NCBI GenBank assembly: GCA_001598975.1
Contig: BBXU01001137.1
Location: 19,408-83,407 of the forward strand
Reading direction: 5' to 3'
Source of the DNA: Parachlorella kessleri
Taxonomy: Eukaryota > Chlorophyta > Trebouxiophyceae > Chlorellales > Chlorellaceae
DNA: 64,000 nucleotides
The notes under the pieces: generated by a model
The model's database searches: none
What the model was told of the DNA's origin: nothing
Seen by the model: the letters and a program-made list of their open reading frames with translations, nothing else
Position numbers and translations under genes: made by a program
In this document: piece after piece, positions 36,150 to 47,952 of the stretch
Layout of the letters: each line of letters begins with the position of its first letter
Position numbering within the stretch: the first letter of the stretch is position 1

Positions 36150-37234
36150 TTATGCAACAGAGTCAACTCTAATCGACAAGTTCATCAGAATAGCATCCTC
36201 ACCATTTGAGTAGTACCGGCGCCGCAGGCCTACCTTCTTAAATCCGAGCCGCTCATACAGCTGCTGTGCCCCATGATTGCTTGTCCGCACTTCGAGCATG
36301 ACTGTTTGCGCTCGGTCACTGCAAGGATTGTCAGGCAACAGCTCCCACAGTTTACCACATATAGTCGTCCTTACAACCAACAAGTTCTGATATGAAGTCT
36401 TTGTTTGCAGTAACGAGCCCTGCCAGTCGATACGCTGGCAAGGAACCTATGTGCACAAGGCAAGCCACTTCTGTTTTGAGAAGCCATCACCCAGGCTGTG
36501 AAGTGCATGGTAGGTGTTTCCAAGCGCAGCGTTTAGTGTGACATGCAGTGCCACGTGGCAAACAGTCCACACTCTTGGCTTGCTGGCCCGCTCTTCAGCA
36601 GCAGCTAAGAGTTCCAGCATGTGCTTCTGCCAAATGCTTCTCCAAGCTCAAAGTCCACACTACATACAAGCCCCAAGCCACACGCCTTGCCTGTCCAACA
36701 CGATTGCCTGACGCATCAGCTGCTGGGCCAGGCCTTGCCGCCGGTAATCCGGCAGGACAGCCAGCTCCAGCACGTGCAGCTCATCAGGCGGCACCCGCCA
36801 TGCCACCAACAGCCCCACCGCCTTCTCGTCCTTCTCCGCAACCAGCACTATTGAGCCAGCAACGAGCACCTCACACTGCATGCACATATGTACCGGTCGT
36901 CAGTGCAGGCCGGAACATCCCATGTGGTCAGGGTATGTCCTTGAAATGTGCAGCTTCCCAGACCGTCAGCTGGGTTTTTGTAACGCAAGGCACAGAGCCA
37001 GAGGCGTGCAGCAGCAGTTGAACCTCCACGCATCAGCTGCCTTACAAGACAACACTCGCAATATAAGGCAGCAGGTGGACCTACATCAGCAGCTTAAGCC
37101 ACATGAGAACAGCTTGGCAAACAACAGACCTCCAGGTTTCGGCGGTTCCAGTTGCCGCCCGGCCGGCTGTGGTCCTCAATATAGACCAAGGCATCAAGGT
37201 CGTCAGGCCGGGCTTCTCGGATAACTGCTGCACT
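36150..37234 (-). CDS. RimI-like GNAT N-acetyltransferase (5' end unresolved)
   Basis: Transfers acetyl from acetyl-CoA to an amine, by family resemblance the N-terminal amine of a protein. Supported exons: 37130-37234 (REARPDDLDALVYIEDHSRP), 36691-36875 (LELAVLPDYRRQGLAQQLM), 36150-36318 (LEVRTSNHGAQQLYERLGF then RRRYYSNGEDAILM). The R-x-x-G-x-A acetyl-CoA loop appears as RRQGLA, and the SN-x2-AQ-x-LY-x2-GF and YYSNGEDA signatures match RimI-type enzymes. The second intron has a GC donor (GACAG|GCAAGG), and phase 2 joins exactly. A possible first exon at 37522-37598 starts with ATG and is basic (MAQRTKRQQRSPCC), transit-peptide-like, but its phase does not fit directly, so a small exon may be missing. 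It is divergent from glyoxalase II. Confidence 0.8.
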
Positions 37235-37752
37235 CTGCAAAGTAATGAAACTTATGCAGTTGATTCCAGCCAGCAGGTGAATAAGATGCCGACTGAGCTC
37301 ACCGGCTAGGTTTACCCCTACCTGGGCTTGAAGAGACAGGGAGCAAGGCAGCCTGCGCCCAAGCCTGCGGCAACTGGCACGGCTAGTTCCCCACCGCCCT
37401 TTTATCAAGGACACTGCTTTATTGTCGCAGCAACACTGTACCCTTGACACTGGGAGAGTCATGCAAATCATGATACGCTTGACGAGGGGAGGCAAGCTGG
37501 CGCCTCAAGCCAAAAGATTACCTGACCACTCGAGTATTATTGGGAACATGGGTGAGGCAGCAAGGGCTTCTTTGCTGCCTCTTCGTTCGTTGCGCCATCG
37601 TGGCACCGCATGCGTCGCTTGTGCGGAAGATTACTGGCAGACTCATCTCACCATGGCAGCATCCAGTCGAAGTTTACCAGCAATCAATGCAACCTCTCTG
37701 AGGCTCATTGTACCGCTGGCTCCAAAGCTGGCCACCTATAGGGAACCGAATC

Positions 37753-40700
37753 ATGAGGGTGGTTCCGGTCCCAGTGCTGAACGACAACTACAGCTACTTG
37801 TGAGAAAAGCTCCTATTCGTTTCTTCTTTCTACGCTGCTCACGTGTTATGTGTTGCAGTTAGGGAGGGGCATCAAGCTTCACGCCTTCAGCCTTTCTGAC
37901 AACTGATCTGGCATGTGACTTCCCCTGACCAACTTGTGGCTTCCCACACAATCTGCTGTAGGGTGATAGATCAGCACGGTGAGGCAGTGGTGGTAGACCC
38001 TGCCGAGCCAGACAAAGTGCTATGGGCCGCCAAAGAGCACCATGCCCGTCTGCGGGCTGTGCTCACCACTCACCACCACAGGTAGTCTGGGACGAGGTTG
38101 GACCCTGTTAGAAGGGGTGGTTGAATGCTTTGGCAATGGAGTGTGCGTTCCCTGTCATAGATCCTACTTGGGCCTTCTCTGTTCTCAAGGAAAGGATAGG
38201 GTAGGCCCTTGCTTCTCCCTAACACGAACGACAGTGCACCAAGCCTGTTGTTCCTAGCTGTGCCAGGGGGCTGTGCCACAGTGCACAGCTCCACCACTGG
38301 GGTGAGCGCAGGAGGCCTTTCACAGGCACTGTAGTTCCCGACCTGCCAGTGTTGGGGAGTCGACGCGGGTCCTTTGGCTGAGCCTTGCTGGTTCTTGCCA
38401 CGGCGCTGCCGGTAGCAGCCAGCTGGCTTGCCTTTGGCACACCACCTGGGCAGGCATTGGAACCGGCTGCCTGCATTGTGCAGGGATCATGCTGGCGGCA
38501 ACAAGCGCCTGGCCCAGCATTTGCCCCAGCTGGAGATTGTAGGCGGGGCGGATGGGGAACCCATCCCTGCATGTACCCGGTCTGTAAGAGATGGGGATAG
38601 GCTGGAGGTGGGAGAGCTGGAGGTCCGCTGCCTGGCAACGCCCTACCACACACAGGGCCATGTGTGCTTCGTGGTGCAAGAGAAGGGCCGCATGGGGCCG
38701 GCAGCGGTGTTCACGGGCGATGTGCTGTTTGTGGGCGGCTGTGGCAGGTGCGGCTGCGGGTGCTGGCGGTTGCGCGGCCAGCCTGGGTGCAGGGGTCCCA
38801 AGGCGTCCATGATTTGCACAGGCATCTGTGAGGGTCTGTGCGAGCAGTGGCCTGTGTTGTGACGCCTTGCATGCTCCAGGCAGGCAGGCAGGTGCTCGCA
38901 GTGGGAGTGCCTTTGCAGTGATGTGCACCGTAGATACTTCTAATTGGAGTTGCCTGGGGTCATGAGCGCTCGTGCTGGGTCACTCCTGCAATCCATGACA
39001 TGCGGCACTGCATTCTAGCTCGTTTTCTGGTCACATTGGCCACGCTACCTCGCCTGCCTAGCATTGAGGCGACCTGCTTGGCGGCTTTGCCTTCCCTGGA
39101 GTGGTACCAGCATTGCTTTAAGTGCTCCGCTCACCGCTGTCATCTATCTGCTGCACTGCCTGCAGGATGTTTGCTGGTACACCCGAGCAGATGCACAGCT
39201 CGCTGCACACCCTGGCTGGGTTGCTGCCAGAGAGCCTTGTGTACTGCGGCCACGAGTACACGGTGGCTAACCTGGAGTTTGCAGCAGCCATTGGTGAGCA
39301 TGTGCCTGGATGTACACTGCTCAAAGGCCAGATGCCAAGGCAGATGGGAGTAGGGCTGCTGGAAGCTGGGAGGATGTGTTGTGGCTGACGACAAAAAAAG
39401 TTCCCTGGGGTGTAGCTGGGCCAGAGGTTCCTGTCACCAGGGTGGCACTTGGCAATTCTTGAATCGCTAGTCCTCTTTCTCACAATTGGTGCGTCCATGA
39501 GGCCAGGACAGCGTGTTTGTTACGCAGCACTGCAGCTGTTGTCATGGGCTGCAGCGGTGCCCTGTGGAACGGTTCAAGGATCTAGGTTGGCGTCAATGGG
39601 GTCTGCGTAGAGGGGTCCGCTTGGGCATTGTGCTCTGCTCTGCGTAGTGCTCAATCAGAGACAGTAATGGCTCGCGAGGACCAGCCTGTAACTAGGGGTG
39701 CATTTCCGTTGCCTTGGCCAACATTCTATGCATTACCCGTGGATTTGATGGTGGCAGGGTGGCTGGGGAAGCCTAGCGTCAGCAGAAGGAGATAGAGGTA
39801 AGCAATCACAAAGCCTTGGGCTTGCACACTGAGCTTACTGCTTGAGCTCCTGCTTGCGCGCAGATGGCAGCAACCCCGCTGTGTTGAAGAAGCTTAAGTG
39901 GGCCAAGCGGCAGCGCGAGCAGGGTTTGCCAACTGTGCCCTCCACCATCCAGGTCAGCAACCTGCGTGCTGCACTGCCAGAGCCCACGGTACCCATATCC
40001 TGCCGACATGGGAGCACACCATTTAGCAAACCGGACTGGGCTTTGTTCAGGGGTCCAGGTTGCAGGTGTGAGCAGGACGGGTGGCACTGCAAGGCAGCCT
40101 TCGCTTGCTGTTTTGCCAGGTTGATGCTACTGTGGGGTGTAGCTGAGAGATGCATGCAGTGTCCCTGGGGTATATTCATCTTCTCGACATCAACTTTATT
40201 GCATGCTTGCCCTGGTGTTGGCCGCGGTACGACTGCCCTTTGCAACTTTCCTCTGATCCCCCAAGAACCCAGCCACCATTCAGTGCATGCGTTGCACCAT
40301 GGCAACAGCATGTCCGATACGGGACCAACACACACACCAGCGACCCTAGCAGGCCTGCTGTGAGTGCTGCAGGAGGAGCTGGAGTATAACCCCTTCCTCC
40401 GCTGCCGCGAGCCGGCCATCCAGCGGTACTGCGGCACCTTGCCTACAGCAGCAGTGCAGGGAGGCAAGGCCGCACCTGCAGAGACTTGCCTCCCAAAGGA
40501 TGGCCACGACCCGGTGGGCACTGATGATGGCCAGCTTGGCAGTGCAGCTTTGGGGGGTGCCGCGCTGCAGCAGGACGGCACCCAGCAGGAGGGCCCTGGG
40601 GAGGAAGCGGCAGGGGGGCTGAGCAGCAGGGAGGGGCCTCAGGTGCAGCGACCCAAGGCAGCATTGGAGCGAGCGGCGGGTGCAGATGAGAGGGCAGCAA

Positions 40701-40807
40701 TCGAGACCTTGGCGGAGCTGCGGCGGCGCAAGGATAACTTTGGGGTGAGCGCCAAGCTTGTCACCGCTGCTGTTACCGTGGGCGGCTGGTTTGGCTGGGC
40801 GCCTTGA
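37753..40807 (+). CDS. GLX2: Glyoxalase II (hydroxyacylglutathione hydrolase) with C-terminal extension
   Basis: Hydrolyses S-D-lactoylglutathione to D-lactate and glutathione, the second step of methylglyoxal detoxification. Six exons: 37753-37799, 37962-38081, 38484-38747, 39166-39293, 39864-39952, 40373-40807, about 360 aa. The metallo-beta-lactamase fold shows [16 protein letters not shown] at the start, the binuclear metal motif LTTHHHRDHAGGN (T-H-x-H-x-D-H), [50 protein letters not shown] and the glutathione-binding [26 protein letters not shown]. The residue between HHH and DH is Arg where Trp is usual. The family is normally about 260 aa; the last ~100 residues here are a Gly/Gln/Ala-rich tail. 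There is no targeting sequence before the Met, so it is probably cytosolic. Confidence 0.93.
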
Positions 40808-43158
40808 TCGCCGGCTGGGGACCCATCCCCGTGGTGCTAGAGCAGACAAGCTAGCCAACTTATTAAGGGTGCCTTATTGCGTGGGTGGAACCAGCCATTT
40901 CGTTGGTAGTTACTAGTTGAAGGTATGTGGCAAGGATCGGAGCAAATGCAGCGCTGGGTGCAGCTGCTGCGGCTTGGACTTACCCCATGCTTGTTTCGAC
41001 TATTCCTGAGTGGGTACTTGAGACCAGTCCACTTGTAGCTACTCACCCCTGTTTGTGATTCTTGCCACCGGGAGCAAGCTAAGGGCAGCAAGTGCAGTAT
41101 AACTGGCACCAACTGGGCGGCCAGTGATCAAGTGCAGCTTGCTGGTGTCGGGCATGAAACCGTTTCTAACTGATAAGTAGCTCCTCATTGAGGGAAAGGC
41201 ATGCAAGGTGTATACTTCCGATGCTACAGGGGCGGTTCCAGGCTTCAAGCAGGTTTCTGTTGATGGTGGCAGTGGTGCGAACAGAGCATATATTTAGGGC
41301 CAGTAGTTTATGGTAGCAAGTGGTGCGACCTGCAGTGGGGGGTTCCTCTGTTTGGCAGGACGGCGTGCAAGGAATCCTGTGGGAGGTGCCTAGGACAGTA
41401 AATCTCTCTGGGTACCAGGTCGAGCTAGCAGGTAGCAGGCGAGCAAGATACAGAGCATAACTGCATACACCCCTGTCACCCCAGTATACCCGTACCTTCT
41501 TCCTGATCGCATTACCTGCCACCCTAAATAAATATAGTGGATATTTTGATTACGGTGGCGTCAGGGGGATCAAGGGTAGTAAATGAGAAGCTGGCAGGAT
41601 TAAAATGCGAGTGGGCTTCTGCGTTCTTGCCTGAGGTGCGGTGCCAGTAGCTCTTACAATCGATTGCTTTGCTTCAAGCAATGCTGACGGCACGGTCTGC
41701 TCTGGGGCTTGCCTGATTGTCTCGGCTAATACGCCCCTAGTTGCCTTGGCAGATTCGCAAGAGGTGAAGGTTGGTAGTTGTCACACACTTGCCACTTACA
41801 AGTCAACCCAGCCTTTCCTTCTGCTGCTTGAAGCATGCGCTTACATCTCGCCTCCTCTCCTCCTCCCCAACCACCACCAGCCCCGCCTTTCGAGCCAACA
41901 TGCAAACCCTGTGCAAATAGCCAAGCAAGAGCCTGAACGGGAACCCCCAAGGAAAACAGCACACCAGGCAGGCAAATTTGAACGGTTGCAAGGTGCCCCA
42001 GTGGACACATACATGAGCGGCACAAGCAGCAAAGCAAACAAACGGTTACCCATATCGAAGAGAGAACCAAAGCAAAACCAGCAGGATCTCAGGCAGAATG
42101 GGGTTAACTTAACGGGCTAGCAGAGGTACGGGGCGCTCTCACCAGCAGCCCCCCCTTTCCCTTCTCATGAGTTGCAGAACGACAGGATTCTCACTCGCGC
42201 CCCTCCAACGACGAAGAATTTCCCACAAAACCAAATCCGAGTCTTGAAAATCAAATCCAAGCAGTCCCGCGAGATGTAGCGAACAGGTCATGGCATACAC
42301 ATGCTACCGCACAGACGGTACCCAAGCAGGCGGTCCTATGCTCACTGCCGCCCTGTTGGCAACAGCGGCCCTCCTTTTCCTGTTCTTCCTGTAGCCTACA
42401 AAAGAAGCAATGAAATAGCCGGAACAGGCAAAAGTTCAAGGGTGCAAGTGCAGTGGGGCGGTTGAGGCCGGCCTCCTCCTACTTGCCCCAGCGCGGAAAG
42501 AACGCAGGATGGAGACACAACAACGGCAAGCAGGTCACAGAGACAAAGCACAAAGCGGCGGAAGGTTACCTACTGCTCCTTCCCGCGGTAGGGTTGTGTA
42601 CACAGGCCGCCGTCCCACCATTCCTAGCAGACGGCCCGGAGAAGCTACATAAATATAAGCACGCAGAAAAAGAGAGACCCAGGAAAAATCAAGGCAATTG
42701 AGGTAATTTCGTTACGACTCCCAGCCCTAAGACGGTAGATGCCCACCAGCCAATCCAGTCCAGCAAATAATTTCCCACAGTCCAGCAAGCAATTTCCCAC
42801 GCAGAAGCCATGTAAGCCATGTCCGAATTCCAGTGCGAGCCAAACAGAACAAACAGAGAATGAACCAACAGCTAAGCAGAACAGCAAAGTGCATGTGCCC
42901 ATAGGTCGTCAGCACTGAAGCACCGGGCACGCAATTCAGTTGTTCAGACACCTTGCCTACATTCCTCACCGCCTTGCCCCCTCGATACTCGTACTTTACA
43001 CAAATGCGTGGCTGCGTGTCTTCCTGGGCACAGAGTCGCCCCATGCGCACACCACTGAATGTAACTCAAGCCAGGCCTGATAACGGGCCCCCCGCCCCGC
43101 CAACGCTGTTACCCACAGCCATCAATCACTGACACCAGCGCCGACGCAGCAATCCCGC
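40808..43158. other. Long convergent intergenic region
   Basis: 2.35 kb between glyoxalase II and the minus-strand unknown gene. A candidate TGTAA for the minus gene lies at 42996-43000 (TTACA on plus), 160 bp past its stop. A diverged ~22-bp tandem repeat (TCCAGCAA...TTTCCCAC) is at 42759-42803. The ORF at 41641-42120 has no domain or codon character to support it. Otherwise I see nothing. Confidence 0.5.
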
Positions 43159-45272
43159 TCAGTTCACCTTGGCAGGGAGGGTGCTGAACAGCGGGGGTGC
43201 GACCGGCAGCGTGCCAGGCACCAGGCCGAAGGGCAGAGGCCCTGAGATGTGCCCAGGTGCCAACGAGTGAACCAGCGGATGGCCAAAGGTGCTACCGAAG
43301 GGCAGGAGATGTGGCGCGGGAGGCAGGGGGGCCTGGTGTGCCACCCCAGGAGGGGGTGTTGGGAAACCCGCCAGCTGCTGTTGCTGCTGGCGAGAGAGCA
43401 GCCAGTTGTACAGCTGGCCCACATTGCTGGCCATGTGGGGGAAGTCAGCGACATCAACACCCGGCAGGGACGGGCTGGTGGAGTTGACCCTGCAGCGCGA
43501 CAAGCCCACAAGACAGGCGGGCATATGTCAGTGTTCTATCGTTACACCGGCCACAGCACTGCATTGAGCAGGAAATGATGCCATACCGCTGAGCTCACGT
43601 GTCGTACTAGCGGTCTGACCAAAGTCACAGCAAAGGCCCTCTTCAGAACAAGTAGTGCACTAACAGCCCCCACAAGGCGGGCCAACCGTTCTACTCGCTC
43701 CCTTACTGCCAACGGGTCTGTGACAAGCCAGGGCTCGTGCAAGGCCATAATCTCCTCCACGCTACTGACATTCCCACACCTGTTGCCGGGTGAGGCCACA
43801 AATAAGCCAGCTGGCGCCGGCTCCGTCTCCCCTTCTTGCTCCTGGCGCACGCTTTGAACGCTGCCCTGGGGCTCCCCAGGCTTGGCAGCAGCAGCAGCGA
43901 CAGCGAAGGCGCTTGTGGCGGCGCCGGCAGAGTTGCTGCCATCAGGCACCATGCGGTCTGTGGCGGGCATGTCGCACCACAATGCGTGCTTGCCCGCAGG
44001 TTTATCCCCAGACAAAGCTGGCGCGGCCGCCGCATCGCTGCTTGCGCCAGTGCCAGTGCTGGCCGTGGGCGCGCTTTCCTCGCTGCAAAGGGGCGAGGGA
44101 CCAAGCGCAACACAATGGGGGCGGCGAGGGTAGCCTCTCGGAATCTCCCTAGCACAAGCCTGTCAACCATCACAAACGTGCTAGCAGTGTTTGAACCCAC
44201 ATTGCAAGCAAATCACAACCAAATCCAACTCATCCTGACAGCATACGCACATGAGGCCAGGCAACTAAGCTCGCCAGCTTCAGACCAGCTTGGTAGATCC
44301 CTGCCCTTGGCTGTCATCATCAGGCCACAAACCTACCTCAGCTCTTCCCAAGCCACCTCGCCCAGAGCCAACAGCGCCTCGGCTGCATAATGGTCCATCT
44401 CGTGAGGCGCGGCAGGCATGCCGGTATTCACGACAGCAGCCCTGGGTGCCTTGGCGGCGCGCACTGCCTTGACTGGTGGCTTGCGACGCTTCTGGACTGC
44501 ACCAGCAGGCTTCTTGCCTGCCCCTTTGGCTGGGTCCACGCCGATAGCTGCAGGAAAGGAAGCACGTCAGTTCAGCAGATACAAACCAGTTGGACTGGCA
44601 GGACCTTTCATCAGGCAGGCCCCCAGAGCACACCTTGTGTCCTGCGCGCTCTTTTCACAAAGCTGCCATCCGTCAACAGCCCCAGCAGCTGTAAAAAGCA
44701 TGTACCACAGTCAGGAAAGGCCATAGTAACTTTCCTGCTGCTGCGAGGGCCAAGCAAAACGACCGTCACGCTCTCCATCATGCACTCACCCTCGAAAAGC
44801 TTGCGGCGCAACCAGTTGTTGTTGTTACTGTGCGTCTTCGCCCCATAAATCTGCAACGAGTAGTGCAGATCGAGTCAGAGACAAACATGTGCTACAATAA
44901 CGAGGGAGCCGACAGCCGACTCATCCTCAGCTCCTCTGACACAAGCTGTGTTGGCATTTCAGTGGTCTCTCAGCATGTTGGCCGCCTTGCCTTTTCTCAT
45001 GCACCGGTTGTGGTCCCCCGCATCCTTAGCTGGTCTACTACATACCAAATCCAACCGTCCCGCACCTCACGAAACTTGGCCTGCAGGTCACGCTGGCTCA
45101 TCCGCTTGACCTGCTTCACCGCCTCGGCCAGCGAGTCGGTGCTGAAAAAGATGAGCACACCCTCGCCGCGCTCCTCAGGCGCTAGGCTGTGTCGCAGAAG
45201 GTGGTGCGTCTTCTCGCCTGCGCCGCCGTGCTCCGCGGCATAGGCGGCGGAGCCAGCATAGAAGTCGGTCAT
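43159..45272 (-). CDS. Unrecognised, probably nuclear protein with SNNNNWLRRKL motif
   Basis: Exons 45066-45272, 44790-44850, 44634-44688, 44337-44547, 43780-44082, 43159-43489. The N-terminal part is acidic/helical (LAEAVKQVKRMSQRDLQAKF) and continues into IYGAKTHSNNNNWLRRKLF, which looks like a small helical DNA- or protein-binding module. Next comes a Lys/Ala/Pro-rich basic stretch (GKKPAGAVQKRRKPPVKAVR) like an AT-hook or NLS region, then an Ala-rich linker with a short helix (NVSSVEEIMALHEPW), and a Pro/Gly/Leu-rich tail containing QQQQQ. One junction (44790 to 44688) is off by one phase in my reading, so a micro-exon or another splice site is missing there. A further 5' exon near 45913-45990 is possible. 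Function unknown; chromatin or transcription is a guess from composition. Confidence 0.6.
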
Positions 45273-47952
45273 CGGCTGCTGCTGTACTGAAATGTTAGCT
45301 GCTCACGCCCACTGCCGGGACGCTCTGGATGAGACCGGGAGGAACCTGATACACTGTGATCAGTACTGCTGGGTTTGGCACGCTGGGTGTCAGCAGCTGG
45401 TTTGTCAAGTCTGCAGACAACACAAGAAGAGCCAGCGGCGTCAAAAACTTATGCTCAGTTTATAGCTAACCTGAAAAAGAAGAGATAAAGGCACCAGAGG
45501 GTGCAGGGAGGTTGCAAGGGTTAAGGCAAAATCAAATAAAGGGGCTGCGAGCACCTCAACGCGGCTACGGTTGCGGACCTTAAACCCGTTCTCTTACACC
45601 AGAAAACCCAAAAAGGCCGCTGATGCCGCCTGGCGCTGTGTTGGCAGCAAGGGTGGGTGTGGCAGCCGTTTAACACTGTCCTAAGCACGGCCGCCCGCCC
45701 CACCCCCAAGCTATATTTGCACCCTAAACGGTATAAACAACCACAAGATAAGGGCCATGCAGGGCGGGCTGCGGGCAGCGTCAGAATTCAATTGAGGCAG
45801 CACCATGGACCCGGCACTCCACGCTCCCCGGCCGGGCCAGCCAGCCCTCAAACCCGCCTTCAAACCCCACGCAGGGAGCCTTCCACCCACCACTCCCTCA
45901 GGTGGAGCGCACCTGTCCTTGTCAGCTGGTCTGGTGGCGTCTCGAAGCTGCCGCCGCTGTAGGACGGCTTTTGCAGCGTACTCGTACACAGTAGGGTTAA
46001 CTGGGCAGGAGCCGGGGTGGGAGCTGTGCAAGGCAAGAGCAAGCGGGTGGGGAGGATCGTTCGACCCTGGCAAGCCCTGAAAGCCTTCCCGCGCTGAGCT
46101 TTCAGCCAGAATTTAAGTCTACCATTCCCGGGGCGACAGGAGATCTAGTTAGGACTGGTGCTGGGTGTCTCATCATACGGTCGGCTGCTTTGCTGTGACC
46201 ATATTCTTTTTTCTATAGCTATTCATTACAAAGCCAGAGTGGTGATTACACAAAGTTTTGGAGTGGCCTGAACGGTGATCACAAGGACTGGAGGAACGTG
46301 CTAGTAAGCAGTGAGCACTACTGCACTATCAAGTGCGCATGCTGGCAAGTTCCACAAATCTGTTCTAATAAAGGGTGGTGGCCTTACTAGTACACGGCTT
46401 CCAAGGGTTCTAACATATCCAGGGGTGCACCTTGACCTGAAACAGCTAGGACTCTCAGCACACCAGACGTGTGGCCACAGCCCTGGTTGTGGCCAAGGAG
46501 CCTGCTGATACAGGCCCCTGTGTGGGGTAGCTGAGAAGGAAAGCACTGGCTGAGCCTCACGCCTGCGCCCTAGACAGGCCTGCCGGCTGTCCTTACCAGA
46601 CGTGAATCAAGCTGCGTCGGCAAGGGCGCAGTAGTTGCTGTCCCGACGGGCTCATCCACGATCCCATTCAGCCTTGGGAGCACTGCCAGTCAGCGTTGAG
46701 GGCTTTGTGTAATGGGCGGTCCAGGTAAGGCCTGACAACTTCTTCTTGTGTTACCCAGGAAGGAAGCTCTGGGCACCTTGCACTTTAGAAAGGCCCTTTA
46801 GATATAGTTGCAGGTGTTATGTTGACCTGGCAACCAGAAAGGAAGCATTGGGGTTGCTCGTGCTTCAGCTGCTTGTCGTGCAAGGGCTGGTCAGCCCCAG
46901 CCTGGTTAGTCTAGTCTAGTCTAACAGCGTACCGCCACCTGACCATGCTGCCGTGAGTCCCCCAAGTGGGGCCAACAAAATTCCAGCCTGGTTAGCTGGC
47001 AGCTCTTAGCCTTGTGGTCCTGATGGAACACGTCCAGGGCTTGTCGGCTCTGGAAAGGAGCAACTGTTTGCATTCACATTCTGCATTGCCGCTGGTGCGT
47101 CCAGCTATACGCTGGGTGCACAGCCTCTGCAAGGGCTGGCCTTCCTCGCATGGCATCCTCTGGAAGCATGATGAGGTGGGATGCGCTGTCTCCAAGCCGT
47201 GGGGGCCGCATAGAGATGTATGCGCGCGCATGGGCGCCGCTGGGGATACCCACATGCAATTACGGGCTTTCGCTTGAGGCTGGAAAGTCTTGCGTGGCTT
47301 CGCACTTGCATTCTTTCTGATGTGCATGCATCTATTAGAAATCTGACAGTGGTTGCCATGCTTGACCTGAAGTTTGAAGTGCAGGGTGCATAGGTGCGCT
47401 GCTATTGTGACCCCATGTCAAGAACACCGCGATGTGTTATCGGGGCTCAGTAGCTGGGTAAGGAAAACAACCACCCATCCCATGGACAGCGTCCTTCTTT
47501 TTCTACTAAATAGTCAATGTGGCACCTGCTGTGCACTTTATATCCAGCTTGCTGAACCAGCACCTGTGCAATACCACCTGGTATTGCACTATGGACCATC
47601 AAAACTGCACCTTGCAAAAGCTAGCTCTCCCACACCGGTTTACTTTATGGGAAGAGGCAGAGCTCCATGGACACTCCCAGGAATTTGCATGACAGCTTGC
47701 TTTGTCAATTCGTACTTCAATCCGTGACAGCGGCGGGAAAGGGTTCTGCAAAGGTCAGGTAACAGTCCTGCAGGTCCAGCGAAATACATCCCCACAACGA
47801 GCATAACAAGAGCAGCGATCCTTTCAAACCGATGTTGAGAAGCTCCGGCGGACCAGCTTCTGAAGACGACGACCTCGAGGAGGAGACCATCAGAGATTCA
47901 CGCCGTGCTTGCCCGGTTCAACTCTACCTAACTTGCAGAAAAAGTTCCCTTG
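45273..47952. other. Divergent intergenic region between the unknown nuclear gene and the RR-TZF gene
   Basis: 2.7 kb. On the minus strand 45910-45990 carries an open stretch with a donor (STLQKPSYSGGSFETPPDQ) that could splice in phase to an acceptor just before 45272, so the unknown gene may start here. Around 46906-46922 there is a short TCTAG repeat. An ATG at 47832 opens an acidic ORF but would need a ~30-bp intron to join the RR-TZF gene, too short to trust. Confidence 0.45.

Noticed and set aside
41641..42120. 159-aa plus-strand ORF in the gap after glyoxalase II
   Set aside because: No domain, AT-richer non-coding composition, and it lies in convergent 3' UTR territory.
45711..46080. 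Overlapping ORFs on both strands near 45.9 kb
   Set aside because: Neither has a recognisable start and domain; only a possible short 5' exon of the minus gene is kept as a remark.
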